A stretch of DNA of 64,000 nucleotides from Bacteroidales bacterium (GTDB lineage Bacteria; Bacteroidota; Bacteroidia; Bacteroidales; JAFGXI01). The notes below the pieces were generated by a model. The model searched no databases and had not been told where the DNA came from. It was given only the letters and a program-made list of their open reading frames with translations. The stretch lies in contig JAFGXI010000005.1 in assembly GCA_016936665.1 (NCBI GenBank), positions 62,001-126,000 on the forward strand, in the 5' to 3' direction. The translations under genes were made by a program, and so were the position numbers. Below, one piece after another: positions 1-9,613 of the stretch (position 1 is its first letter; the number at the start of each line of letters is the position of its first letter).

Positions 1-1
1 G

Positions 2-763
2 TTACAGTTTGGCTTTAAGCTCGACTTGCATAAAGATGTCTGTTTAGGTGTAGAATACACCCTACTGCTAAACGACAAAAGTGTACCTTTATACCCCAAC
101 TTTAATGTGAAATTAACATATACATACGATCCGGCAACGATACAAAATCGTAAAAAATCGAAAAGCCAACAAGCGTTAAAAGCCGACAGCGCTGCTAAAG
201 ATTTGTCAAAATCTGCCTTGTTTATTATGCTCAAGAGTTATAAAAAGCAGATTGATAATGCAATAGAATATGAAAAAATGGACTTAGCTAATAAGATTAT
301 CATATCGCGAGATGAAGAGAATACAGACATTATGTTAGGGTTCGACTTGGAATTCAATTATTGCCCGGTTTATTATTTTTATATTGATGATTTAAATAAA
401 ATATTAAATCGCGATTTTGAAGGTGTGTTATTAAATCACGACTTAAAAGTAGATACAACAATTCATTTTACAGATTCTAGCTTTTTTATCGGAACTTTCG
501 GATTTGCGATACAAGACACTGCAATTTCTTATTCGCACTCCTCACTTTATAAGAATGGCTTCAATAATGCTGAAGGCTATATTACCACAGCAAATAAAGA
601 AACCAATTATTCAAATTATGGTTTTATTGTGTACGACGATCAATTAAAAATACTTCCAAAGCCTTTTCCAAGATTTATAAGTAGTTATTATGCATTTGCC
701 AAAAGAACGCCCGATAATGTGGCTAAATTACTCAATAAAAAGTTGCATAAACTACATCATTAG
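2..763 (+). CDS. Hypothetical protein, 5' end outside window
   Basis: The reading frame is open from base 2, with no stop before 763, so the gene most likely begins upstream of the window; the first possible in-frame start is a TTG at 26. The visible part is about 253 residues. It is mixed alpha/beta, with a Lys/Ser/Ala-rich polar stretch near residues 45-70 and an aromatic-rich second half (many Tyr and Phe). No signal peptide, membrane segment or catalytic motif is visible in this part. I do not recognise the family. The SpoIIE-type receptor downstream lies on the opposite strand, so the two genes are convergent and context gives no clue to function. Confidence 0.7.
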   Translation, partial: LQFGFKLDLHKDVCLGVEYTLLLNDKSVPLYPNFNVKLTYTYDPATIQNRKKSKSQQALKADSAAKDLSKSALFIMLKSYKKQIDNAIEYEKMDLANKIIISRDEENTDIMLGFDLEFNYCPVYYFYIDDLNKILNRDFEGVLLNHDLKVDTTIHFTDSSFFIGTFGFAIQDTAISYSHSSLYKNGFNNAEGYITTANKETNYSNYGFIVYDDQLKILPKPFPRFISSYYAFAKRTPDNVAKLLNKKLHKLHH

Positions 764-902
764 TTTTATAGAAAAATAGTTATTTACTCGAACCTTAACA
801 AGTCGGTAAATCTGGTTTAGTTTTGAGATTAAGGATAAGCTCAAGAATGAGATAAAGCAAGGAGCCTACCTATTAAAATGTCGATAATATATTGATTTTT
901 CC

Positions 903-3900
903 TTAGCTTACTTTAAACCCAATTACTAAAACATCATCAACTTGTTCGTGTTTGGATTTCCATTTTGTGAACTCTTCTTTGATCAAAAGCTCTTGCTTTT
1001 GCATACTGTCAGAATGAATTTTTAATAGGAGTTCTTTAAAAGCTTTGTATTTATATTTTTTACCTTTTGGTCCACCAAATTGATCAGCAAAGCCATCAGA
1101 AAATACATATAGAGCATCCCCTTTTTTAATTGTGATTTCAGAGCATTCGAAAGGCTCCATTATAGCATGAATGGCAACGGGCATTCTATTACCTTTTATT
1201 TCTGTTAATTGCTTATCCGAAATTAGGTATAAAGGATTATTGGCTCCGGAAAAGTATATTTTGTTTTGTTTTAGGTCGAAGGTATAAGCAGCTACGTCCA
1301 TACCATCTTTACTACTTCCTTCTTCTTTGTTTTGTTTTAATGCTTGAATAATTTTATCTCTAAGATGATTTAAAATTTGATCAGGCATGTAAACTTTTTC
1401 TTTTTTTACGATTTCGTTTAAAAAAGCGACACCCAGCATACTCATAAAAGCACCAGGTACACCATGTCCAGTACAATCTGCAGCAATTACTATTATTTTA
1501 GAATCCTCTTCTCCAATCCAATAAAAATCTCCAGAAACAATATCTCTAGGTTGGTAAAAAATAAAGTAATCTTTTAAAATGCTTGAAACATAATTTTTTG
1601 AAGGAATTACAGCAGATTGTATTCTTGAGGCATAATTGATACTGTCTGTAATTTCTTGTTTCTGTTCTATAATAAGATCTCGTTGGTGTGCCACATGATC
1701 TCTTTGGACTTGAATTTCTTCTTTTTGTTGTCGAATTTCTTGAGTTCTTTCAATTACTATCTTTTCAAGTCTGTTTTTTGCTGCTACAAGTCTACGGTTA
1801 TTCAGTTTTATTATTGAAAACACAAAACCTAAAAAAGCTAAAAAATATAAACTGAAAGCCGAAAAAGTTCTATACCAAGGAGGAAGAATTGTAAATTTAT
1901 AGCTATCTGCTTCTGCTTGTCCATCGTAGCGATTTTTGGCTCTAACTTTAAAAATATAGGTTCCTTCGTTTAAACTTGTGTAGTTAGTATGTGACTCGTA
2001 TGACCAATCGCTCCAGTTATTGTCATATCCTTCTAACTTAAATGAAAATAGAGTTTTTTCATTAGTTTTAGTAAATAAGGCGGCGTATTCAAATCTTAAA
2101 TTATGGTTTTGATAGTTCAATTCTGGGTTTATAGTTTGCTTTAATTCGTGGTCTTTAATATTACCATGCTCTCCATTAAATATTATAGAGTCGTTGTTTG
2201 TAATAACCTTTCGAATATTTACAAAATATTTTTTTTTATGGTTAAAGGTTTCATTGCCATCGTATCTTAATAATTCGTCGGACCTAGAAAGCCATAAAAC
2301 TGAGTTTTGAAAGCTAAGACTGTTTGCTTGTATTTGCATTAAGTACTTATGCCAGTTTTTATTTTTCTGGTTTTCAATAGTATCTAATATATTGTTTACG
2401 ATATAGGTTGCGCTACTATCATCGTTAAAAGATAATAAGTAATTGTTTGAATATGAACCAGCCCAATAACAATGCGTGTAGTTTGTATCAAGAATAAATT
2501 TATTTTCTGTTGGTTGAAATAAAAAATTACCTTCCGGAGTTTTTGCATATAATTGATTTGCAATGCGTACTAGATTATTATACCCGGGTGGTAAGCCTTT
2601 TGAAGTATCGTAAATGCTAATTTTTTGATTATCTATTTTGTATACACCATTATCATTCGACCCCAACCAAATCTGATTATTGAAATCAATAATGCTTGAA
2701 ATACTGCCGTTTGTGTTTTTTATATATTCAAATTTGTCAAGATTTTCGTCTATTTTAATTTTCAGTAAGCCATCGTTAACGCCTAAAAATAAAATGCTGT
2801 CTTGCTCTTTGGGTATATAAATGCAATGAGAGTAATAGTTTGAATGAATCAATTCTTTCGTATTGTTTAGTTCCCAAATGCCTTTTATGGTTGATGCGTA
2901 CAGTTTATCATTCAAGTTTTGAAAATTCCATATCATTTTATCAGCTTTTTCAAAAAGATGAACGTTTCCTATACCTTCGGCTTTAATAACTTTAAATGCT
3001 CCAGCGTGTGTGCTTGCAATTAGTTCATTATTGTATATAGTTAAATCTTCTATAGTACCAGGGATTCCTTCTTTTTTGTCAAAATATGTAAAAGGAGAGG
3101 GATACTCCATTTTCATAATTCCATCATCTTGCATTAACCAAAGAATAGCTCTGGAATCGTTATATATTGAATAAACTGCGTTAGTGTTTAAACATGTGTT
3201 TTGGTTAATAAATTTATTAAGTTTCCCATTTTTGTCAATTATAGCAGCACCTTTAAGTATGGATCCAATAGCAATTTCCCCATTAATTAACTCAGTGCCA
3301 AAGCATACTATTGACGTTTTTAGATAGTCATCAATATCAGTTTTAAATATTTTTGTTTCTTGACCATCATATAAGAAAATACCAGAACTATTAGTTAAAA
3401 ATAATAGTTTCCCATTTTCAAGTTTGTTTATATAAAAAACACTTAAAGGATGAAAGCGCGTATGCGAAAAATTATTAGTATTTTTTAGTACTGATTTTGT
3501 GCTTTTATTAATTTTAACAATCCCAATACCTTCTTCTTGTACATATATATCATCATCAATACAGCTTGAGTAGAAATGAAATAAAAGATTTGGTTTAATT
3601 ATCTCAATCTTATGATTGTAGTATCGAAAGATGGCTTTTTCAGAGTGAAAATAAATACCATTTTTCGTTGCATGTATAATCCAAATATCTTCAAAATCTA
3701 TTTTTTCAGGAAGTAGATTTAAAAAAGAATGGTAATAAAGCTTACCTGTGGAGTCTGCTTTTAACTCTCCAAATTCTCTACTTCCCCCAACATATATATT
3801 GCAATTATTATCTTTTGCAAAAGATCTCACAACAGCATGGTTCGTCATTTGTATACTGCGCCATTTATCACCATCGTATTGAAGAACACCATTCGAATTG

Positions 3901-4070
3901 CCAAAATACATAATTCCTCTGCAGTCACTAATAGCGGCCCAGTTTTGCGGACTTTCTAAATAATTTTTAACAGAGTATTTTTCGTGGAATAATTTACCTT
4001 TATTGCTTATGGTTTGCGCTTCGGCATGATAAATAAATGTTATGAATAGTATTATCAATAAATGCTTCAT
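903..4070 (-). CDS. Propeller-Y_Y_Y sensor with cytoplasmic SpoIIE-type phosphatase
   Basis: 1055 residues, built like a one-piece membrane receptor. Residues 1-18 are a signal peptide. About 30-650 is a periplasmic region of short repeats of the two-component-regulator propeller type. About 655-735 is a Y_Y_Y (triple tyrosine) domain with the typical LEGYDNNWSDWS stretch. One membrane helix follows (about 738-758), then a Gln/Glu-rich coiled coil (about 765-815) and a SpoIIE/PP2C domain to the end. The metal-binding acidic motifs are all there: SGDFYW, AADCTGHGVPGAF, FSDGFADQ and VDDVLVIG. In the family such domains dephosphorylate Ser/Thr, often on anti-sigma antagonists. An external ligand is therefore probably coupled to phosphatase output instead of a histidine kinase. 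The ligand and target are unknown and no anti-sigma partner is adjacent. It stands alone and is divergent from the lipoprotein operon. Confidence 0.88.
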   Translation of the reverse strand: MKHLLIILFITFIYHAEAQTISNKGKLFHEKYSVKNYLESPQNWAAISDCRGIMYFGNSNGVLQYDGDKWRSIQMTNHAVVRSFAKDNNCNIYVGGSREFGELKADSTGKLYYHSFLNLLPEKIDFEDIWIIHATKNGIYFHSEKAIFRYYNHKIEIIKPNLLFHFYSSCIDDDIYVQEEGIGIVKINKSTKSVLKNTNNFSHTRFHPLSVFYINKLENGKLLFLTNSSGIFLYDGQETKIFKTDIDDYLKTSIVCFGTELINGEIAIGSILKGAAIIDKNGKLNKFINQNTCLNTNAVYSIYNDSRAILWLMQDDGIMKMEYPSPFTYFDKKEGIPGTIEDLTIYNNELIASTHAGAFKVIKAEGIGNVHLFEKADKMIWNFQNLNDKLYASTIKGIWELNNTKELIHSNYYSHCIYIPKEQDSILFLGVNDGLLKIKIDENLDKFEYIKNTNGSISSIIDFNNQIWLGSNDNGVYKIDNQKISIYDTSKGLPPGYNNLVRIANQLYAKTPEGNFLFQPTENKFILDTNYTHCYWAGSYSNNYLLSFNDDSSATYIVNNILDTIENQKNKNWHKYLMQIQANSLSFQNSVLWLSRSDELLRYDGNETFNHKKKYFVNIRKVITNNDSIIFNGEHGNIKDHELKQTINPELNYQNHNLRFEYAALFTKTNEKTLFSFKLEGYDNNWSDWSYESHTNYTSLNEGTYIFKVRAKNRYDGQAEADSYKFTILPPWYRTFSAFSLYFLAFLGFVFSIIKLNNRRLVAAKNRLEKIVIERTQEIRQQKEEIQVQRDHVAHQRDLIIEQKQEITDSINYASRIQSAVIPSKNYVSSILKDYFIFYQPRDIVSGDFYWIGEEDSKIIVIAADCTGHGVPGAFMSMLGVAFLNEIVKKEKVYMPDQILNHLRDKIIQALKQNKEEGSSKDGMDVAAYTFDLKQNKIYFSGANNPLYLISDKQLTEIKGNRMPVAIHAIMEPFECSEITIKKGDALYVFSDGFADQFGGPKGKKYKYKAFKELLLKIHSDSMQKQELLIKEEFTKWKSKHEQVDDVLVIGFKVS

Positions 4071-4500
4071 AGATGATATATTGACGAGTAATTATGTAAA
4101 ATTACGCAAAATATTGGAATAGTTTTTAAAGCGAAATATAGCTTATTGGTATTTTTAACCATGTATCAAATGTATAAAATAAAAACATGTATTAAGGGCT
4201 ATAACATCTTTTCGTAGTTGAATTTGCAAACTTAAATTACGGAAAAAGCTATTAAAGTTGTTTGTAACGGCAATAAATACATGAAGCCTTTACACAGGAA
4301 TGTTTAGAGTTGTTTTGTACCTTTATAAAGGTAGGAATTCAACTTTGCCTTTTCTACGAATTGCAGTTAATTTCGATTTTCTAAAACATAAAAATTAAGC
4401 TTTGGTATAATCCTTGAAAAGGCTTGGGCTATCATTGAAAAATTTTAACTTTGTAGAAACCAATAACAACTTAAAATTATTTGTTTAATCCAAATCGCCT
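4071..4500. other. 430-bp divergent intergenic region with a 16-bp palindrome
   Basis: Non-coding stretch between the phosphatase receptor (minus) and the CsgG-like lipoprotein (plus). It holds the plus-strand promoter at 4423-4453 and a perfect 16-bp palindrome (TACCTTTA and its reverse complement) at 4318-4333. No RNA gene or small ORF with clear coding character is visible in the rest. Confidence 0.6.
4423..4453 (+). promoter_or_regulatory. Bacteroidota-type promoter of the CsgG-like operon
   Basis: The -7 box TAACTTTG (4446-4453) matches TAnnTTTG exactly. CTTG at 4423-4426 lies 19 bases upstream, as expected for the -33 TTTG element. The start codon at 4501 gives a leader of about 40 bases. 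Confidence 0.65.
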
Positions 4501-5865
4501 ATGAAAAAGATAGCTCTACTTTTAGTATTGTTTGCAACAATAATCTTTGGTTGTGCAACTTCCAAAAGCTTAGCCAAAAAGGCTTTATCCCTCGAAAATA
4601 GTGGTCAATATTTAGCTGCTTCGGAATTATATTTTCAATCGATTCTAAAAAACCCGAACAATGTAGATGCATTGTCCGGTATGAAACGCACTGGCTCAAA
4701 AGTCTTAGACGATCATTTGTCGAAATTTTCGAAGGCCAAGTTAGACGACAATTACAAAGCAGCAGTGTATGCCTACCTCGACGCCGAAGCTTATCAAAAT
4801 CGTATCAAAGGCGTCAATGTAAGTTTAGCGATTCCCGAATTTACTACCGAAGATTACAAAGCAGTTAAAGATGCCTATTTAGAACAAGAATACGAAGCCG
4901 GACTGCAAAAAATAGAAAGCGAATCGTTTAGCGAGGCTGAAACGAAATTTAACGAAATCTATAAATTCGATCCTAATTATAAAGATGTTAAAGAATTAAG
5001 AAACATTGCTTATTTAGAGCCTTATTACAGAAAAGCAGAAACCTTTAAAGACAATCAGGAATACAGAAAAGCCTACCAAGCTTACGAAACAATTTTGAAA
5101 CGCGTGCCTAACTATAAAGAAACAAAGTCGCATCGCGATTATGTTTTGGAAAAAGGACGAATAAATATTGTGTTTATGGACTCTGATAAGAAAACGAAGT
5201 TTCAATCCTACAATAGAAATGTTAAAACATATGCCATTAATGCTATTATTAATATGAAAGATCCTTTTATTCATGTTGTCGATAGAGAAAATATGGATAA
5301 AATAATAAAAGAACAAGAATTGGCTGTCAGCGGTTTGGTGAACGAAAGCGAAGCTCTTGAAGTTGGCGAATTATCCGGAGCACAATATGCTATAATGCTC
5401 GAAACGACTAATTATTCGCTTAAAGAAACTCCAATAAAATCAACTAGAGTGAATGGTTTTGAACAATACCGAGAAAAAACAATAAACAAAGAAACGCAAC
5501 AACCAGAATATCATACTAAATATAAATCGGTTAATTATAATGTTTTTCAAGGATCCAGAACCGTTTACATTACTACGCATTTCAAGCTTTTATCTCTAAA
5601 AACAGGACAAATTTTAAGTAGTAAAATTATCGAAAAAAATGTCAGTTCAGAGGTAGATTATTTAACTTACGATGGTAACATCAATATGCTATATCCTTTA
5701 AGTGATGGTAAGGTTAACACAGCCAGCGAAGCGCACAATAAATTGGTTGAGAAAAGTAACGGGAAACGTGAATTGCAATCGGCAGAAGTGTTAAGTACAG
5801 AAGCTTATAAACAAATAAGTAACGATATCAAAACCATCACATTCGATCAACTTTCAAACTTATAA
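4501..5865 (+). CDS. CsgG/FlgO-like lipoprotein with N-terminal TPR-like repeats
   Basis: 454 residues. A lipoprotein signal peptide ends in the lipobox IIFGC (Cys18), so the protein is probably on an envelope membrane. Residues 25-210 contain TPR-like helical repeats (for example the stretch around NSGQYLAASELYFQ and the repeated FDPNYKDV/RVPNYKET turns). From about 215 the chain resembles the CsgG/LpoB/FlgO fold, with the diagnostic series VVDRENMDKIIKEQELAVSG followed by VGELSGAQYAI. CsgG relatives form secretion pores or stabilise envelope complexes; nothing here shows which. No curli subunit genes are nearby. The LPP20-like gene starts 3 bases after this stop, so the two are almost certainly co-transcribed and may act together in the outer membrane. 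Confidence 0.8.
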   Translation: MKKIALLLVLFATIIFGCATSKSLAKKALSLENSGQYLAASELYFQSILKNPNNVDALSGMKRTGSKVLDDHLSKFSKAKLDDNYKAAVYAYLDAEAYQNRIKGVNVSLAIPEFTTEDYKAVKDAYLEQEYEAGLQKIESESFSEAETKFNEIYKFDPNYKDVKELRNIAYLEPYYRKAETFKDNQEYRKAYQAYETILKRVPNYKETKSHRDYVLEKGRINIVFMDSDKKTKFQSYNRNVKTYAINAIINMKDPFIHVVDRENMDKIIKEQELAVSGLVNESEALEVGELSGAQYAIMLETTNYSLKETPIKSTRVNGFEQYREKTINKETQQPEYHTKYKSVNYNVFQGSRTVYITTHFKLLSLKTGQILSSKIIEKNVSSEVDYLTYDGNINMLYPLSDGKVNTASEAHNKLVEKSNGKRELQSAEVLSTEAYKQISNDIKTITFDQLSNL

Positions 5866-5868
5866 TAC

Positions 5869-7233
5869 ATGAAAAATTGGTGGCTGTTCACCGTGCTAGT
5901 TATTCTATCGGCTTGCAAGACTAGTCAAGAAATTCCTAAAGAATTATGGCCGGAATGGGCGAAAAATCGCCCTAAAACCGATTACTATTATATCGGAATT
6001 GCCAAAGTAGATAAAAATGTACATCCTACCGATTATCAAGAAACTGCCAAACGAATTGCGTTAAATGATTTAGCTTCAGAAATTAGTGTAAATATCCAAA
6101 GCGATAGCCGTTTAAATTCTTACGAAGATAATTACAGCTCAAATTCCGATTATCAGCAATACATTAAAACAGAAATTAACAAAGAATTATCGGGCTACGA
6201 GATGGTCGATGAGTTCGACAGTAAAAAAACATATATGGTTTATTATCGTTTGTCGAAAAGTCGATGGAATGAGATACAAAATCAACAAAAAATCGATGCG
6301 GCCGAACGAGCTCTATCTTGGTACGATAAAGCCATCAATGAAAAGAATAACTTGCATATTCCTACAGCTATTCAATACGATATCAATGCATTGTTAGAAT
6401 TAAAAAAATATTGGACAGAATCTATCAATTTACATCGAGGCGATAGTACTATTGCCGTAGAAAAAACCATTAAGAATGATCTTGTAGCTTTACTTTCTGG
6501 TATGCGTATTGAAACTCAACTTTCTGAAATTCGACTTAGCAGTGGCAATGGTTTTACACAAACCATACAAATTAGTGTCGTCAACAAAAAAGGACAAGTT
6601 GTTGGAAATATCCCGTTGAAATTAGCCTATAAAAAGAGTCGTGCTCCATATCAAGAGTCTTTTATGTCGTCTGAAACCCCGGTGAGTATTAATATTAGCG
6701 ATGTTGACTTGTCGAAAAATAATACTCAAGTGAGTATCTCTGCCGATGTAAATGCGCTACTAAAAATAAAATCGGAGGATAAAAAATTGCTCAATTTTGT
6801 ATACGACGCCTACAATTTAAAGACTTTAAACTTGCCCATTGTTGTAGATTTACCATATGTGTATGTCAGTAGTTTTTCAGAAGGAAAATACCAATCGGCA
6901 TATGCTCATCATATAGAAGATGCTATTTCTAGCGTTTTGCTTAAAAACAATATTAAAACAGCCCAAAATATCAAATCGTCCGATGTTCAAATTGTAGTGG
7001 TCAATCACGAAAGTGAAGGTGATAATCAGCAACGCTTTCCATCGGTGTACTTATCTTGTACTCTTGAGTTTATAAGAATTTCAGATCAGCAAAAAATAGG
7101 TTCAATTGTATTTCCTCAAGCTAAAGGCGCTGATGGCTCAATTGAAAAAGCTAAAGAGAAGGCTTATTTAAAAGTAGTTGAAATGATTCATTATGAGAAG
7201 GCCAAATCTATTGTTGATAACATCATGAAATAA
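5869..7233 (+). CDS. LPP20-family lipoprotein
   Basis: 454 residues. The short signal peptide ends in the lipobox VILSAC (Cys16). Residues 25-125 resemble the LPP20 fold: PEWAKNRPK opening, YYYIGIAKVDKN, then a helix of the ETAKRIALNDLASEIS type and the conserved NKELSGYEMVDEF and YYRLSKSRWNEIQ segments. The remaining 300 residues look like beta-rich extracytoplasmic domains without a named match. Genes pairing an LPP20-like protein with a CsgG/FlgO-like lipoprotein are known from flagellar and envelope loci of other bacteria (FlgP/FlgO); there are no flagellar genes here, so an envelope-assembly role is inferred. The next gene starts 3 bases downstream. Confidence 0.78.
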   Translation: MKNWWLFTVLVILSACKTSQEIPKELWPEWAKNRPKTDYYYIGIAKVDKNVHPTDYQETAKRIALNDLASEISVNIQSDSRLNSYEDNYSSNSDYQQYIKTEINKELSGYEMVDEFDSKKTYMVYYRLSKSRWNEIQNQQKIDAAERALSWYDKAINEKNNLHIPTAIQYDINALLELKKYWTESINLHRGDSTIAVEKTIKNDLVALLSGMRIETQLSEIRLSSGNGFTQTIQISVVNKKGQVVGNIPLKLAYKKSRAPYQESFMSSETPVSINISDVDLSKNNTQVSISADVNALLKIKSEDKKLLNFVYDAYNLKTLNLPIVVDLPYVYVSSFSEGKYQSAYAHHIEDAISSVLLKNNIKTAQNIKSSDVQIVVVNHESEGDNQQRFPSVYLSCTLEFIRISDQQKIGSIVFPQAKGADGSIEKAKEKAYLKVVEMIHYEKAKSIVDNIMK

Positions 7234-7236
7234 TAA

Positions 7237-8073
7237 ATGATACTCATTGCAGAAAGCGGATCGACCAACACAGATTGGGTGGCATATAATGGCCAAGTTT
7301 ATCGTTTTACTTCAAGTGGAATCAATCCTTTATTTCTGGATGCTGAGGAATTAAAAATTGACTTAAATACGCATTTCCCGGCTCAGCTCAAAGTAGATGA
7401 GGTTCAAAATATTTATTTTTATGGACCGGGTTGTAGCTCTGCAGAACGTTGCAATAAAGTAAGTTCTTGTTTATCAATGGTTTTTTCTAATGCTAAAATT
7501 GAAGCCCATTCCGATTTACTAGCGGCAGCCAGAGCTCTTTTTAGCGAACAAAAAGGTATTGCTTGCATATTAGGAACCGGTGCCAATTCGGGCATTTTCG
7601 ACGGTCAACAGTTCAGCTACCAAATCCCTTCTACCGGCTTTATTTTAGGCGATGAAGGCAGTGGTGCTCATATTGGCTTGAGTGTTCTAAAATTGTACTT
7701 AAAACAGCAATTACCACCTATTCTTCATGAAAGTTTTAAGGCGTTTATAGGTTTAACAATTACTGAAATTATCGATCGTGTTTATCGTCAGGCTTATCCC
7801 AACCGATTTTTAGCGAGCATCAGCCCTTGGATCTTCGAAAATCGAAATGAACCAATGGTTCAAGAAATACTTATGAGTAGCTTCGACACCTTTTTTAAGT
7901 ATTATGTATTACCCTATAAACACGAGCAAGATTTACCGATTGGAATGGTTGGGAGTGTCGCGCATTTTTTTGCCGAAGAAATTAAAGCCTCTGCCGATAA
8001 GTATCAGTTAAAGATTGAAAAGATTATTCAAAAACCTATAGAACAATTAGCAAAGTTTCATATTAATTTTTAA
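7237..8073 (+). CDS. N-acetylglucosamine kinase-like protein (BadF/BadG/BcrA/BcrD ATPase family)
   Basis: 278 residues, cytoplasmic. The ASKHA nucleotide-binding fold is visible: phosphate-1 loop ESGSTNTDW near the N-terminus, IACILGTGANSG for phosphate-2, and GDEGSGAHIG just after. This combination is typical of GlcNAc kinases related to the human NAGK and to bacterial sugar kinases that recycle amino sugars. The exact substrate is not readable from sequence. It is the third gene of the lipoprotein operon (3-base gap), which hints at a link between envelope or peptidoglycan turnover and the two lipoproteins, but the pairing may only reflect shared transcription. It converges with rlmD (14-base gap). 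Confidence 0.8.
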   Translation: MILIAESGSTNTDWVAYNGQVYRFTSSGINPLFLDAEELKIDLNTHFPAQLKVDEVQNIYFYGPGCSSAERCNKVSSCLSMVFSNAKIEAHSDLLAAARALFSEQKGIACILGTGANSGIFDGQQFSYQIPSTGFILGDEGSGAHIGLSVLKLYLKQQLPPILHESFKAFIGLTITEIIDRVYRQAYPNRFLASISPWIFENRNEPMVQEILMSSFDTFFKYYVLPYKHEQDLPIGMVGSVAHFFAEEIKASADKYQLKIEKIIQKPIEQLAKFHINF

Positions 8074-8087
8074 TCGAGTCTTCAGGC

Positions 8088-9500
8088 TCAATCTTTTCTC
8101 AACTCCAATAAAGCCACATTTTCTACATGGTGTGTGTGTGGAAACATATCGACCGGTTGAATCGTTTTAGTTTGATAGGCTTCGTTAAGTAAAGCGATAT
8201 CTCTAGCTTGAGTTGCCGGATTACAAGACACGTAAACAATGCGTTTTGGAGCGGCTTTTAAAATGGTATCAACAACGTCGGCATGCATACCTGCCCTTGG
8301 CGGATCAACAATTATTACATCAGGTCGTCCGTGTTCGGCAATAAAACTGTCGTTTAAAACATCTTTCATATCGCCGGCAAAAAATGAAGCATTATCTATA
8401 TGGTTGAGTTGAGCATTGTTTTTAGCATCAATTATAGCTTCTTCGACATACTCAATACCAACAACTTTTTTGCATTGTTGCGATACAAATAATGCAATAG
8501 TTCCTGTTCCGGTGTATAAATCGTAAACCGTTTCGTCACCTTTGAGTTGTGCAAAATCGCGTGTTATTTTATATAGTTCGTACGCTTGTGGGGCGTTGGT
8601 TTGGTAAAAAGATTTAGGACCTACTTTAAATTGCAGATTTTCCATACGTTCCACGATATGGTCTTGTCCGTTAAAAACAATAATGTCTTGATCTAAGATT
8701 GTATCGTTACGCTTTTCGTTGACAACATATTGTAATGAAGTAATTTGAGGAAAGTGATCTTTTAAATGTTGCATTAAAGCATTAATCTTTGTCGGATTGT
8801 TTTCAAAAAAGCTAACAATAACCATCCATTGGTCATCCATGGTGTTGCGAATAATCAGGTTGCGCATCATCCCATGTTGTTCTTTAATATTGAAAAAGGT
8901 GTAATCGTTTTCGAAACAAAATGTTCTTATAGCATTACGGATATCATTCGAAATGCCACCTTGCAGATGACATTTTTGCACATCTATCACCTTGTCGAAC
9001 AATTTGGGAATATGGAACCCTAAGGCGCGTCGTTCGCTAAATTCGTCTTGCGTGTTAATCTCTTCTTTGGTCAACCAACGTTTATCCGAAAAAGTAAACT
9101 CTAATTTATTTCTATAATTGTAAGTGGAGGCAGAGCCTAAAATTGGGCGAACGGTTTCTATTTCGATATGTCCTATTCTAGTAAACTGATCGAGTACTTG
9201 TTGGTGTTTATAAGCTATTTGTGAAGCATAAGGCAATTGTTGCCATTTACATCCTCCACATACGCCAAAATGCTCACATTCCGGCTCAATTCTATTGTCG
9301 GATAATTGATGAAACTTAAGGACTACACCTTCGGCATGTGATTTTTTATTTCTGTGCAATTCGACATCAACAATATCGCCCGGAATAACACCCGGAACAA
9401 ATATTACTTTCCCTTCTATCTTCCCAATTGCTTTACCTTCGGCTGCAATGTTGATAATTTCTAAACGCTCGACGATTGGTTTTTTCTTTGATCTCCTCAT
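8088..9500 (-). CDS. rlmD: 23S rRNA (uracil-5-)-methyltransferase, RlmD/RumA type
   Basis: Methylates C5 of a 23S rRNA uridine using S-adenosylmethionine (U1939 in E. coli RlmD; RlmC-like U747 specificity cannot be excluded). From the ATG at 9500 the protein has 470 residues: an RNA-binding TRAM domain (about 5-60), an iron-sulfur Cys cluster CEHFGVCGGCKWQQ with a later Cys in DVQKCHLQ, then the Rossmann methyltransferase domain with VYDLYTGTGTIALF, DPPRAGM and the nucleophile region VSCNPATQARD. An upstream in-frame ATG at 9551 would add 17 hydrophobic residues that fit no TRAM protein, so 9500 is preferred. Same strand as the prohibitin gene upstream, with a gap of over 100 bases. Confidence 0.92.
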   Translation of the reverse strand: MRRSKKKPIVERLEIINIAAEGKAIGKIEGKVIFVPGVIPGDIVDVELHRNKKSHAEGVVLKFHQLSDNRIEPECEHFGVCGGCKWQQLPYASQIAYKHQQVLDQFTRIGHIEIETVRPILGSASTYNYRNKLEFTFSDKRWLTKEEINTQDEFSERRALGFHIPKLFDKVIDVQKCHLQGGISNDIRNAIRTFCFENDYTFFNIKEQHGMMRNLIIRNTMDDQWMVIVSFFENNPTKINALMQHLKDHFPQITSLQYVVNEKRNDTILDQDIIVFNGQDHIVERMENLQFKVGPKSFYQTNAPQAYELYKITRDFAQLKGDETVYDLYTGTGTIALFVSQQCKKVVGIEYVEEAIIDAKNNAQLNHIDNASFFAGDMKDVLNDSFIAEHGRPDVIIVDPPRAGMHADVVDTILKAAPKRIVYVSCNPATQARDIALLNEAYQTKTIQPVDMFPHTHHVENVALLELRKD

Positions 9501-9613
9501 ATTGTTGATGACTAATATTTCGATTGTAATTGCTTTTAATAAAATCGTCATTGTAAGAATCTATAACTAAATGCTTACAATGACGATTGATTAACTATAA
9601 AACTAAGTTGTTT

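Noticed and set aside
4501..7233. Curli or flagellar secretion locus
   Set aside because: CsgG-like and LPP20-like proteins are present, but no csgA/B/E/F or flagellar genes lie in the window.
8076..8089. GAGTC/GGCTC hairpin between the GlcNAc-kinase-like gene and rlmD as a terminator
   Set aside because: Only five pairs including a G-T, it overlaps the rlmD stop codon and has no proper T run.
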